The position numbers and the translations under genes were made by a program. A DNA stretch of 64,000 nt from Pilaira anomala (Eukaryota; Mucoromycota; Mucoromycetes; Mucorales; Mucoraceae). Position 1 is the first letter of the stretch; each line of letters opens with the position of its first letter. Of this stretch, positions 32,957-45,001 are shown in pieces. A model generated the notes under the pieces. The model made no database searches. It had not been told where the DNA came from and worked only from the letters and a program-made list of their open reading frames with translations. The DNA lies in assembly GCA_025716855.1 (NCBI GenBank), contig JAIXMQ010000103.1, forward strand, positions 1 through 64,000. The letters are read 5' to 3'.

Positions 32957-33622
32957 ATGAACACAAAAAGTACATCATCTTTACCTACTTTTGCTTATGA
33001 AGATTCACCCTCAAATTTATTACATCGATTACATACAAATGAAAGACAATTACGTACTTTGGCTGTCGTATTAAGTTTAGCGGGTGGTTTGGCACTATCA
33101 TTTGCACTAGGTGTTGGTATCATGATCTATTGGTACTTACATAAATGTAAACAAAAGAGAAGACTAGATAAAGACCACTGTCACGATCCAAATGACAGTG
33201 ATGATGATAGTGATGATGAAAGTTCTTCATTTTCAATAAAGAATGATTCATATTGTAACGTAAGAAACTGTAGTTATAACAACAACAACAACACTAATAA
33301 TAATAATAATAATAATAATCAACAATCATCACAACCATTACAACCACCACAACCACAACCAGAACAACAAGTAGTAGTAGTAGTAGCAGCAGCAGCAGCA
33401 GCAGTAGCAGTTGAGACTATACAAGATGACACCAGCACCATAGATTCAATCTTACCTTTACCACCTATTTCACTTGTACCAACACCGGAACCATCTGCTC
33501 CTTCTGCCAAAGAATTACATTTCCATAGCCATAACAATAATAATACAAATGCAAATACTTCAACTCATGAAGAACTATGTCATGATTGTTTAATACCTCC
33601 ACCAGCTTATACAAAAGACTAG
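32957..33622 (+). CDS. Single-pass membrane protein with PY motif, uncharacterised
   Basis: The first in-frame ATG gives MNTKSTSSLPTFAYED, about 221 aa. One strong membrane helix (LAVVLSLAGGLALSFALGVG, then IMIYWYLH) is followed by a basic stop-transfer KCKQKRR. The tail is acidic and low-complexity (DSDDDSDDESS, poly-N, poly-Q, a run of V then A). The C-terminus is CHDCLIPPPAYTKD. PPPAY is a PY motif that recruits WW domains of Rsp5/NEDD4 ligases. The layout resembles Rsp5 adaptors (short lumenal part, one helix, cytosolic PY tail), an inference from architecture only. No family is recognised. Confidence 0.6.
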   Translation: MNTKSTSSLPTFAYEDSPSNLLHRLHTNERQLRTLAVVLSLAGGLALSFALGVGIMIYWYLHKCKQKRRLDKDHCHDPNDSDDDSDDESSSFSIKNDSYCNVRNCSYNNNNNTNNNNNNNNQQSSQPLQPPQPQPEQQVVVVVAAAAAAVAVETIQDDTSTIDSILPLPPISLVPTPEPSAPSAKELHFHSHNNNNTNANTSTHEELCHDCLIPPPAYTKD

Positions 33623-33881
33623 CTATTTTTTTTTTAACAAAACCTTTTTTAATATAAAATAAACGAAAAAAGTCTAAAAACTTGAGATTATTAAAGTGGT
33701 AAGCGTTGTAGTTGTTTTGAATGGAATTAGTTGTCATGGTAATGTTATTGTTATTGTTGTCGTCACTTGTTTTTTGTTGTAATCGTCGTTGTCTTTGTCT
33801 TTGTCTTTGTAATAGTTGTTGTTGTTGTTGTTGTGGTGGTGGTGGTGGTAATTGTCGTTTAGTGTATAATAAAATAAAAAT

Positions 33882-34648
33882 TCATGTTGGTTGAGATAAG
33901 GTAGAAGGAGGTGGACTGGCCTTAGTAGTGGTTCCACCACCTAATTTAAACATACGGCCGAGTGAGGACCGAAGAGAATAATTAGATGTAGATGATTTAG
34001 GTTTCATGGAGCGTTTATAAGAGTCCTATATATAAAAAAAATCAATATAAATCAACATCACTAATGTAGTAAACAAGAAAAAAAAAAACTTACAAGATAA
34101 GCAATTTGAGGTTTGTTAAAAGCACCTCTTCTTTTTCCACGAATAAATTCAATAGCATCTAAAGGTTTCATTCCCATCTCTATCAAAGCAATAGCAACTA
34201 AAGCAGGAGCTCTACCTAATCCAGCTACACAATGAACAGCAATTGTTGGTGCAGGAGTAGCTCCATCTCTGGCTGTTTCAGCAATTTGTTTGTTTCTTTC
34301 AACTAATTGTAACCACTCACGCACGACCTGCGGCGGGGGCTATTTATAAAATCATTATTAACTGAATTCATCATTACTATCTTTTTTTATATATATATAT
34401 GTACTTACCACACCACCATCCTTAAAAGGAAGGTCTAATACTTGAATATCCCTTTCGGTCAATCGAGAAGCACTATAAGTAGGTTGACAACAACGAACAA
34501 CTGCTACTACGTTAAGTCTCATAAATTCTTCCATATAGAAATCAAGTGTTGATTCTGTTGGACAATCAAGAATCAAAAATCTCAAAGAAGAGTTTGGACA
34601 GTCAATAACTGTAAGCATACGTCCAAGAGGAGAGCCGTTTCTAGACAT
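33882..34648 (-). CDS. PRL-type (PTP4A) protein tyrosine phosphatase
   Basis: Three exons (34648-34409, 34339-34094, 34025-33882) give 209 aa. The start is [26 protein letters not shown]. The general-acid loop reads LPFKDGG and the P-loop is [20 protein letters not shown], matching the PRL signature including the Ala after Arg. [14 protein letters not shown] is the PRL end-of-domain motif. Animal PRLs are about 170 aa and end in a CAAX box. Here the domain is followed by a Ser-rich tail ending TLSQPT with no Cys, so prenylation is not expected. Cells use PRLs in growth and Mg2+ (CNNM) control; the role in fungi is not known to me. Confidence 0.9.
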
Positions 34649-34649
34649 T

Positions 34650-35985
34650 TCTTTTCGAGATGAAGTTTTTTTTTTAAAAAAAAAAGAGAAACAAAGATGA
34701 AAATATAGAAGAGAAAGAGAAGGGGGTAGAAATATAATATATTTATATATAAAATAAAAAAAAGTATGAGTTGTTTTGGTATGGAGTGGATATATAAAAA
34801 AAAAAAGAAAGATCTACCAAGTAAAAGTGTACTTATGGAAGTAATTGATAAATAGTGAAAGAGGTGTGAATGAAGGCTTGAGCAAACTTGGGATCAACAA
34901 AATTGCAGAACATAAAAATATGAAATAAGTTCGAAAAGAAAACAAGACGGGACCAAACAAGTATATATTTTTTTTTTCTCTCTACCTTGTTAAACCAGTC
35001 CCACTCACGTGAACTGATCGTATAAAGATAGATTCACGTTTCTTTCAAATTAGCATGCATCAGTGATACCAATAAATTCATCTGAAGCGTGCTCTTTGTA
35101 TACTCATCAGCCACAATTCCCCTCTACCTCCTCCTCCTCTTGACCGAAATAGCTTTTTTTTATTGTACTTTTTCAACACGATGTTAATAAAGATATGGAT
35201 ATAAATTACAAAAAAACGGGTTATTTTATTATTTTTTATTGTTGCTAATTCCCATACTTGGAGTAATAAATCTATGGGGGTTATTTAAAAATCTTTTTTT
35301 CGAGAAGAAAATGAATCCTTTATTGTAACCACAACTGACAGCTTTTTACAATCAAATCAAAAAAAGGTTAACACGATTAATAAAATTGAAAACATTAGAT
35401 CCACAGCAATACTATCTAGATTTGTTATGTGTCGTAAAAAAGACGTCAGTTATACATTCTTTGATCCATTAAAAAAAAAAAGTAGCGCATCCTGCTTTGA
35501 TGTTTACGTCTCTAATTATAACCGCTGTACGTCATTTTGAGAATTATGTTCCAAATGATGAATCGTTGACGTATGTGCAGCACAATTAAATACAAGTTCT
35601 TATTTTTTTTTTTTTAGATGTAAAAAAAAAATGAAATCAGCTGGATATATCACATTTGACGATCTGATAAACAAAATAGAGAGACAGCACCTTTTACTTT
35701 TTATGTATTAAATCAGTTATTTCCATAGAAAGTTTTTTTTTTATGTCAAAAAACGTAAAATGTTTCACTTTTCTTTTTACCTAAATAAAAAAATGTCGTG
35801 CTGATTTAGTTTTTTTCTAAAAAAAATAGTTTATTTTTACTCGAGTTAAGGAGCAAAAAAGAATATAATTATGAGGCAATATTATTTATTAAATGATTTT
35901 TAAAAGATCTACATATGTATTTGCCTTGAATATAGAGTACAAAAAATGTTTTTTTTTTTAAAAAAAAAAAGAAAAACTCGTTTTT
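34650..35985. other. Intergenic region with a coding-like relic
   Basis: AT-rich and mostly empty. At about 35,481-35,589 the + strand reads VAHPALMFTSLIITAVRHFE followed by NYVPNDESLTYVQHN and a stop. This is a compact coding-like stretch without start or neighbours, probably a gene or transposon remnant. I do not recognise it. Confidence 0.35.
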
Positions 35986-35989
35986 TATT

Positions 35990-37431
35990 TTACCACATTA
36001 ATTTTAATGGTACGGTTAACCTTACATTCCCTTCTTCTTCTTCTTCTTCTTCTTCTTCTTGTTCACCGTCATCATCATCAACGTCCTCATCTGCTTCATC
36101 CTCAGAAGCATGATATGAGTAATTACTCTCATCACTTACAAAACTACTACCGCTAGTTTCATCCCATCCTCTCACTTCATTAAAAATCGATGCAACATAA
36201 TTAAATTTGTTCTCCCATTCACGTGCAGCAGCTGAAGATTCAGGTAATAAATACATACGACACTCCAAGTCGTCCAACATCCAGCGTCTCTCTTGTTTAT
36301 TCACTGCTCTTTCACTGAATTGAAGTGCAATACCTCTTGCTCCAATATCAATATGGATTTCTTCGTCGTCTTCTTCTGATGGATCAAATGCACTAATAAA
36401 ATTATCAAGTGGGATTATGTAAAGCGGAGGTCGATTCTATATTAAAAATATTTGTTATTTTTTTCATGCAAAAAAAAAAAAAAAAAACTTTGTTATAATC
36501 TTTACCTCCTTGTATTCAAAATCATATAATTCAAATTGAACACCTCGTAATATACCCCAAAATCTATCCCATCGCTTTTTTTTTTTTTTTTTTTTATACG
36601 CGTGAGTTCCATGTATCAAAAATAACACGATATAAATTACTTACAGGTACCATACTAGTACGAACATAAGCAGTAATAAAATCCTCAAATAAGATGGTAT
36701 TATTCAACATATTTTGTGTTCTATGGCTGATATACGTGCCATGTACAACCAATAATTGAAAATCATTACTTTGACCCGCTTTCGGATCTCTATTGAGTAC
36801 AAAACGTTCTGTCGTTTTTGATTTAGGATGTAAAGACACTTTGATCGTTTCAGTGCCTAAACAAATTTCCTGCTTATTACGACTAGAGAATATATTGGAC
36901 CCTTTACTTTGTGCGTAAACACGAATAGTTGCGGTTGTTGGTCCATCGACATCACTATATTTTTTTTAAAAAAAAAAGTCTTAATTTCAATGGTACCTTT
37001 GTTTCCATATTTTTTTTTTTTTTCATAGTTACAATAGGAATGTTTCGTCGAATTGTGCAATCGAGCTATGCTTTCCTGTCTTTTCGCTTGTGACATAAGA
37101 GCTTATACAAGTTTCTTGATTCACTTGGATTCCGCAGCGGAATAAACGTGCTGTCAAAAAGATGGACGTTAGTATAACAAAATTAATATATGCGTTTTTG
37201 TCCTTATTACTTGCATTTAGAAGAATCGGTCGCAACTATTTGTAAGACTAGGAAAAAAAACATGAAACAATCAGAATCATAGTTTATTTTATTTCTAATT
37301 TGTTATTTGTTATTTATTTTTTTTTACCTCTTAAGTAAAACATAGCTTTTGGCTTTGCTGCATGATTATTTAAATTATTTGATGTGATGGGGCTACATAG
37401 AATTAATAAGAAATCCCTTTTTTTCTTTTTG

Positions 37432-37464
<33 letters not shown>

Positions 37465-37982
37465 ACTTACTATGTTTGACTACGCGTCAATGGCTTTCGT
37501 AAAACGATAGATTTATGATAATTTGTTAAAGGATTTTTAACAAGAGCAGACGTTTGCTCGTCTTTGATCCAATTTAATTTCTCTATAGGTAAAGCTTCCA
37601 ATGTATGAAAAGGTCCGTTGTAATGAACTAAAGGTTCTGTTGGGGTATTAGGTTGATCTTTTTTTGATTTGGTGGCTTTACTAATAATATTTTCTGTAGT
37701 TGATTTAGATAAAAATCCTTTGCCTGAAATCGTACTAGGTGTTGAAGGCATAATTCGTTTGTTTGAATTAAACCGAAAAGTTGCACTAGCATTTGATATC
37801 TGATTTATGGTTTGGCTCATAAAACTGCGAATGGAAGCGGTTGAAATCGATGTTTTTAATGTGGTGGAAGTAGACGATATAGATAAATTGCTGAGTAATT
37901 CATTTTTACGGAATCGACTTCGTGAAGAAGAAACTGGTGGACTAGGCAACAATGGGTTCCGTATAGTAGGGTAATTAGACAT
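35990..37982 (-). CDS. Anillin/Mid1/Bud4-like protein (C2-like plus PH domain)
   Basis: Seven or so exons on the minus strand. A Ser/Thr-rich disordered N-terminus (about 1-170) leads into a C2-like beta domain (FYLRVLQIVATDSSKSRLFR, then GIQVN...DETFLFDVDGPTTATIRVYAQ). Then comes TILFEDFITAYVRTSMVP and a PH-like RWDRFWGILRGVQFELYDFE with YKENRPPLYIIPLDNF, ending in a Glu-rich acidic tail. The order and the LFEDFIT...RWDRFW junction recall the anillin homology plus PH module of septation scaffolds. The join between the third and fourth exons needs a GC donor (AAAT|GCAAGT) to stay in frame. Similarity is by eye and moderate; another PH-domain cortical protein is possible. Confidence 0.55.
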
Positions 37983-37994
37983 TAAAAAATAAGT

Positions 37995-38930
37995 GTTTAA
38001 ACAAAAAAAAAAAGGAGAGTGTATATTGAGCTAAAAAAAAAAAAAGGTGGATGTTTGTTTAAAACTGAAATAAATAAAAACTTTTAATACTTTGTCAGGA
38101 ACGTTGATCGGAAGTTTTTTTTTTTTTCTTTTTTGTTTTTTTTTTCAATGCTTACATATAACAAAATGTTTATTGTCATAATCTTCTGTTGCAGTATATA
38201 AATAATCAAAAATTTAGTAGTAACAGTTCATTTTCTTCTCTTGTGGTGGCATCGATCTCAACCAGTAAAATCGCCAAGCGCTCGTCCGTACGCTCTTTCC
38301 TTTGAGGATAAAGATTGCCGTTTTTATTGGGTGCGCTGGTTGTGTTTGCGATTAGAGTGTCATTACGGACTAAAAAAAAATTCGGGTCGATTCCAATATA
38401 TACTAGATTAGTATATAATCAAATGAAATATGCCATCTTTATAAAAGTCTTTCTAAATCGTACAAGACGTTAAATGAAGCATAACAACCCGGTAATGCAA
38501 AAAAATATCAATTTACCTGCCTATTGATGCTTCCTTTTTCTTCCTCTTCTGTTTGACGGAATTACTTTTAAGTACTTTAAGTCTATGCTTACAAGCTATT
38601 TTAAAAGCGCCTATTCCTGCTTAAGAACTTATAATTTTATTTAAAAAGAAATAACCTATCATCAAACTTACTTTTTGGTTTTTTTAAAAACATATAAAGC
38701 AGTAACACACTGTATTTTCTTGTCTTTTCCATAGATCTTAACAAAAATAGAAAACATATCATAGCCAAAACTCTTTTTCATAAATCTTGAATAAATCTCC
38801 ATCCAAAACATAAAAATTATACAAGAAAGGAGCAAAATAACAAAACAAAGGAACCAAAGTATTTCTTTAACTTTGGGGTATATAGAATTTGTATCCAAAT
38901 TTCTTTCTTGTCCTTTTATATTATGAACTG
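37995..38930. other. Gene-free region
   Basis: AT-rich spacer; no credible gene. It passes into the repeat fragments that follow. Confidence 0.5.
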
Positions 38931-39050
38931 TTCTATTATACAAAATAATATACAAAAGATGCAAAATTTAAAGGCGCATCTTTCTATGTTTTTAAATTTA
39001 TAACTTTATATATAATAGAAAATATACTTGTCCTAACAAAAACTGTACGT
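38930..39050 (-). repeat. Foldback-family fragment
   Basis: This stretch matches one arm of the 61-kb foldback (TATACAA-AT-ATA, GATGCA-AATT-AA-GCGCAT, CATAACTTTA, AAAATATACTTG-CCTA-CAAAAACTGTA). Only one arm is present, ending where gene X-derived sequence begins. Confidence 0.6.
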
Positions 39051-39059
39051 ACATGATGC

Positions 39060-39310
39060 TTGTAAATGCCCTATAAGAAGTTGAAAATAAACTTGGAAAG
39101 GATCTCTAAAAATTGAAGCAAAGCGAGCCTGTTTGGTATAAACAGTATAAAAGCAGATTCCCATATCCTCTAAATAAATAATATTAATTTAGTTATTTTC
39201 CTTTTGTATAATAAAACTGATAAAAAAAAAATATGAATAAGATCAAAAGAGACCAAGATAAATATTATGTTTAAAGTGTCAGCAATAAAACCAGTATAAT
39301 GATCGTTAAT
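39060..39310 (+). pseudogene. Gene X 3' end plus uS10 fragment, copy 1
   Basis: The stretch 39,090-39,170 matches the C-terminal coding end of gene X (KLKQ-EP-WYK-YKS-P). It is followed at about 39,236-39,300 by sequence matching the uS10 third-exon/intron junction (ATAAGATCAAAAGAGACCAAG against ATAAGATCAGAAGAGACTAAG). Both are decayed. Order and spacing equal those of copy 3 (48.9-49.3 kb). Confidence 0.6.
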
Positions 39311-39399
39311 GATAATATATTTAGTCAACAAGCACACAACCAGGTTTTAACAATAAAAATATATTATAAATGAGTATCAGGACCTAGTTATTATTTGTA

Positions 39400-39519
39400 A
39401 ATTCATTTCAAATCATACAGTGTTTGTCTCAATGTAGTTAAAACCTTACTCTTTTTTATTTATTTGGAAATCCAATAGAAAATATTTTAGCATTACTACC
39501 ATGTTTATATTTTTAAACA

Positions 39520-39562
<43 letters not shown>

Positions 39563-40320
39563 TCTTTTCCTTCTTCTTTCTTTCAAAACATACCTATATT
39601 TTGTTGTTTTGCAACAAAGCTAAAAGAAATATGTTGAAAGTCAATATAAATTCTCATTTTATTAAACGCAAGATCACATGTAATGGTTAAAGGACCTGTC
39701 AGTATACATCTTTATTCCACCAAAAAATATTCACATAAAATACAAGCGTTACCCTTCAAGTTACCCAGAGAAGAAGTAAGCTGGATTGTAAACGCTGATT
39801 TCCTATATCGAACAACATTTTTTTTACAGCGTGTTCAATGCGTTGAAAAGAGTAAGTTCACATATTTCTCTTATTAATATTGTTATTAACACTATAGGTA
39901 GTATAGAGGCTTTCAAATATAACGCCACAAAGAATCTGTAATAATAAAGGAAGTTCGTAATGCTTATATTTCACTTTGGTACTACGATATTATATAGCAA
40001 TCTCGGCTGACATAACGTCTTCTATTAAATTCAAAAATAAATATCTGAAGACCGTAGCCGCAACTATCATGGGCCCACCTCGCCAAATTCTGTGTGTTGG
40101 ATTAGATTGCTTCTGACCTGGACATACGTGGGATCCTATATGTTATCTTAGCTGTAGTGAAGTAGCTAATGACTATTCTGGTTCTTTTTTTTTTTTACCT
40201 TTTACTCCTGAACTATATGAAAATTCTGATACTGAGGTGATTGCATTTACGATCTTTCTGATCGCGTGCCCGAGGCCTTGGAAAATTCGAGTGTCAACTT
40301 TTCATTAGTTTAGGCTCGTA
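39400..40320 (+). pseudogene. Gene X pseudogene, copy 2 (5' flank plus N-terminal two thirds)
   Basis: From the ATGTTGAAAGTCAAT start (39,630) the sequence tracks the intact gene at 49,676: YSHKIQALPFKLPREEV, then the intron, then AYISLWYYD-like and MGPPRQIL blocks. It carries in-frame stops (for example after DCF in the CFWPGHTWDP block) and ends near 40,310 after DRVPEALEN. The 5' flank, including CGCCATTTC and CTCAATGTAGTTA, also matches the flank of the intact copy. Confidence 0.7.
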
Positions 40321-41113
40321 AAGATAAATCGAAAGCTATCATTGCAAGTTTTGTTCATTTTAAAAGAATATCTCTCTCGTAGCAAATTAAACCTTGATGA
40401 AGCCAAGCCTTTTACTGTACCATTTGTTCTTTGCGAAGGTTTAGAGGCTGAAATTCATGGGATACGAAGTGTATGAGAGGATTGGTGCGTAGTTGAGAAG
40501 ATTAAAGAATTTGAGCTTATTGCCAATATATAGTAATGAGGACTGGTTTATTTATTGCTCATACATTTGTCTTTTTGTACAACTCTAGTAAACGAGATAA
40601 ATAAATGCTTTTCTTTGATTGCGCGTCAATTTATCCGATAAACTCAACTGCTCACATACATCAAGTAAGGTTTCATAAGAGTCATTATCAGGAAGGATGC
40701 TTTGGACTGTTTTTCATTTCCTCTATTTAGATACACGTATGAGTTCATTACAAAATTGTACATCCATATACAGATGATTGAGAAAAAATAAATTTGCAGG
40801 TCGGACAATAATCACAGAATCTCAAACTTCTTTTGTACTCTCGGCAACACGGATACGCAAAAAATGCAATGGACAAAAGCTTCTTTTTTTTAATTTGGTC
40901 GTTATTAAACAACACCTAATTCTGATCGTTTTACCTCTGAGGATAATTTGTTGGTGTTTATGGGTTTTACCCAAGTTTATTTCGACACCTCGTGATACTC
41001 AATTGGTTAAATAAAAACGTTTTATTATTTTAACCATTTTGAAGAAAATCAAATTTTCTTGAAAATCTATTCAAAGTGCGATTTTTTAATCTCTTTTTCT
41101 CGTTAACCTACAC
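40321..41113. other. Unassigned region with decayed coding-like stretches
   Basis: Short open pieces such as ARKDKSKAIIASFVHFKRIS occur among many stops. They may be remains of another gene dragged along with copy 2. No gene is supported. Confidence 0.4.
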
Positions 41114-43250
41114 ATGTTACCTGTGCATCGTACCATGAAAAATGGTCAGAGAGACTTTTACAGTGACGATAAATATGATAAAATACATAACAATTCGAAT
41201 CATAAAGTAAAAAAAAAAAAAAAAAGAAAGAATAAGAATAAAAATAATCAGAAAATTTGTGATGATTTCAGGATTTTATATATATATATATATTAATATC
41301 ATTACTTATAGTTTTTAAAGAAAAAAGTGCTAGCAAGTGTTGGTATCTTATCCATCTTTATAATATATTACATATTTCAAAATAAACTTGATAAAAGTAC
41401 ACCTACACAGCCTGACAACTTGGACTTTTCACCAGTGACACCGCCACCATTTGTACCTACTGCTATTATTCCAGATGAAAACGATTATGAAAAAGCGGAT
41501 GATGACTTTGAACAGGAACAACTAGAACAATACCATATAGACGATAGTTTGAAGCTTGAATCAGATTCCTTTTTATTTACACAATATCCACCTCCTTCTT
41601 CACTCGAGCCTGACGACAGTTTAACCGCTTCACGTCAAACACAAATTATAGATGCTTTTCGTCATGCCTGGAAAGGCTATACAAAAGACGCTTTTGGCAA
41701 AGATGAATACCAGCCTCTTACTCATACTGGTCGTAATTGGGCACCAGGGGGTTTAGGTTTGATGATGATTGACTCACTGGACACCATGTTGTTGATGAAT
41801 TTAACTACAGAATATAACGAAGCTCGTGAATGGATCGCTACCAAACTTAATTTCAATAAAGAACAAGAAGTCAATGTATTTGAAACTACCATTCGTATTC
41901 TAGGTGGTTTATTATCTGCCTATCATCTTTCGAATAATGATAGACTTTATTTAAAAAAGGCTGTTGATTTAGGCGATCGCTTATTATATGCATTTGATAC
42001 CGATTCTGGTATCCCTTATTCAGATATCACCTTATCAAGCGGCATACCTAGACGATATGGTCCTAGTAGTACAGCAGAAGCTACCACTATTCAGTTAGAG
42101 TTCAAGTATCTGAGTCATTTAACAGGAAATATGAAGTACTGGAATGCTGCTGAAAAAGTCATGGATCATATGAATAAGCTTGTTAATGATCCAAATTCGG
42201 GTGCATTGGATGGATTAGTACCTATTTATATCGAGTATGTTATATATATGTTATCTATAGCTTGATAGTTCTGCTCAATTTATTTTATTATTATGTAATT
42301 TAGTGCTATTGATGGCAATTTTGCTTCTAGAGAAATTCGACTTGGTTCTCGTGGTGACAGCTACTATGGTAAAAAAAAAAAGAAATATATATAAAAAATA
42401 CAAAGTTAAAAAAAAAAACTAAACAACGAAAATAGAATACTTGTTGAAACAATACCTTCAAACTGATAAATCAGAAATCAAATACCGTGAAAGATATGAT
42501 CGTGCTATGGACGGGATCAAAAAGCACTTGATTCAATATACATATCCTAATCATTATACTTATATTGCAGAGTTAATGGATAGTAGAAATCCTAGTAATA
42601 AGTATCCTAAAATGGATCACTTGGTTTGTTTTATGGGTGGTAGTTTTGTATTAGGTGTGACCGAGGGCTCATCTATTCATGAGTTAGATCCATTAGACGC
42701 AAAAGATTCAGAAGATTTCCGACTAGGACAAGAGATTACCCGTACCTGTTATGAGATGTATAAAATGACAGCTACTGGATTAGCAAGCGAATTAGTTTAT
42801 TTGAATGATAAGGAACAAAGTGGACCTAATGAACCTGATATGGAGATTCGATACCAAGATGCACATAATTTATTAAGACCCGAAACCTTGGAAAGTTTAT
42901 TCTTATTGTATCGTATGACAGGCGAAGAACAATACCGGTAAAAAAAAAAATTGTTGACTTGTAAATGTGTAAACTAAATGCATTATTTTATTTTACTTTA
43001 TAGTGAATGGGGATGGAACATATTTGAATCATTTGAAAAGTATACCAAATTAGAAGATGGAGGTTACGCCGCTTTAAAAGACGTGATGACAGTTCCTCCA
43101 CCAAAGGATAATCGTATGGATACATTCTTTTTGGCCGAAACACTCAAATATTTGTACTTATTATTCAGTCCAGACGATATTATTCCCTTGGAAAGTTATG
43201 TATTTAATACAGAAGCACATCCTTTACCCGTATTTACACCCATTCTTTAA
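41114..43250 (+). CDS. MNS1: GH47 alpha-1,2-mannosidase (class I, ER/Golgi)
   Basis: Five exons (41114-41206, 41312-42234, 42304-42368, 42436-42937, 43004-43250) encode 609 aa. It is a type II membrane protein: a short cytosolic tail with basic KFLKKK, anchor [17 protein letters not shown], then an acidic stem. GH47 blocks: [90 protein letters not shown] and the Ca2+-binding end [11 protein letters not shown]. It trims terminal alpha-1,2-mannose from N-glycans. The start could also be Met8 (41135); the first ATG is used. Confidence 0.94.
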
Positions 43251-43466
43251 TGTTACACTCCCAAATAAAGAAAAAGAAAAAATTTACCACTTCCATGTGA
43301 TTGGATTCATTGATATCTTTTTAACATTTCCCACGACTACTTTACAGTGCGGGGGTACATATAAATTCCCTTTTATTCTTTCCTTTTATTTTTTATCTTT
43401 TTATCTTTTTTCGCCTTTTTATAGATAAAAGAAAATCCCTATAAAAAAATTTATATAAAAAGGCTG

Positions 43467-44793
43467 ATGCACACAACTGCTACTCCCTTACAACCAAATT
43501 CTTCTGTGAAAAGAACTGTCAATAAAAAACTCTCGTCGAAAAGAAATGAACAAAGTTTAGATTATGTATTGAAATCCGGAATAGCTGGTGGTATTGCCGG
43601 CTGTGTAGTAACGTATTTTTTAAGCTTACTGTTTTCACTTGTATATTTTATACTTATTGTCTTTTTTTTTTTTTAGGGAAAAACTGTCATTGCTCCTCTT
43701 GATCGTGTCAAGATTCTATTTCAAGCAAGAAACCCAATTTTCGATAAATATGCTGGTAAATTTTGATATCAATGACTCAATTACAATTATTAAGACTTTA
43801 AGCAGGTAGATTTACGGGCGTATTTGAGGCTGGAAGAGAAATTTTTAAACGCGAAGGAGCTATGGGATTATTTCAAGGACATTCAGTTACATTAATTCGA
43901 ATTTTTCCTTATGCAGCTATTAAGTTTGTTGCTTTTGAACAAATTCGTGCTGTATTAATGCCAACAAAAGAAACTAGAGATTCATCTACTCGACAATTTA
44001 TTGCAGGATCATTAGCAGGTAAAAAAAAAGAAAAGTGGATTTTGTTTTCTCAAATTATTATAAATATTGATGATTTATAATAGGTGTAACATCTGTCATG
44101 TTTACTTATCCATTGGATTTAATTCGGGTTAGAATGGCTTATGAAGTGCGAGGTAGAGGAATGCAAAGAGCGGGCTTAACAGAAATATGTAAAACGGTTT
44201 ATAATGAACCAGCAAAACGTATTCGTGTATTTAATTTCTATCGTGGATTCTTACCTACTGTGGCTGGTATGACACCTTATGCAGGTGTTTCATTTTGGTT
44301 TTATCATATTATGACTAGGTTTGCTCGGCAGCATCCAATGGCTACTCCTTATACAAGATCTCCTATTGAGTTTGATGAGTTTGCTGATGATTTAACTTTC
44401 AGTCAAAAAAAGGTACTGGAAAAGCCACCGCTTAAAACTTGGGCGGAGCTACTGTGTGGTGGAATAGCAGGTATTGTCGCTCAAACTACCAGTTATCCCT
44501 TGGAGGTAAAAAATAAAATAAAATCAAAGTTTTATGTTATATATCTTAAACTAACTTATATTAACATCTATTTTTTTTTGTTATAGATTATACGTAGAAG
44601 AATGCAAGTAAGCGGTTTGTTAGAACCTAACAAGTTCATCACATTTAAAGATACAATTAAAGATATATACCGAACCAAAGGTTTCAAAGGATTCTATGTT
44701 GGATTAACAATTGGATATATCAAAGTACTACCCATGGCTGCTGTCAGTTTTCTCACATATGAACGTATGAAGGAAGTATTAGATATTGATTAA
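43467..44793 (+). CDS. LEU5: Mitochondrial carrier, Leu5/SLC25A42-type (CoA transport)
   Basis: Five exons (43467-43604, 43677-43755, 43806-44018, 44084-44505, 44587-44793) give 352 aa. Three carrier repeats are visible with their PX[DE]XX[KR] motifs: [22 protein letters not shown] and YPLEIIRRRMQ. Between them are [41 protein letters not shown] and [21 protein letters not shown]. The combination fits the Leu5/Graves-disease carrier subgroup, which brings coenzyme A into the matrix. The long insertion before the third repeat ([17 protein letters not shown]...) is typical of fungal Leu5. It lies 216 bp after the mannosidase gene, same strand. The first donor is GTAGTA. Confidence 0.88.
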
Positions 44794-45001
44794 TAGAGAG
44801 ATTCCAATAGATATTATTGTCAACACAACACACAAATTATACCCAAATAATAAAAATTGTTAAAAAACATGCTTTATCTATCCCCGCTTTTAAAAAAAAC
44901 GTAAAAAAGTCACGAAAAATTTTTTGCTTTTTATTTTTTTGTAAGCTTGCCAACCTTCTTTTTGTTTTTCCTTCTCTTTCATTCATTGTAAATTATCGAA
45001 T

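Noticed and set aside
38668..38964. 98-codon minus-strand frame
   Set aside because: It overlaps the foldback fragment and has low-complexity membrane-like composition caused by A/T runs.
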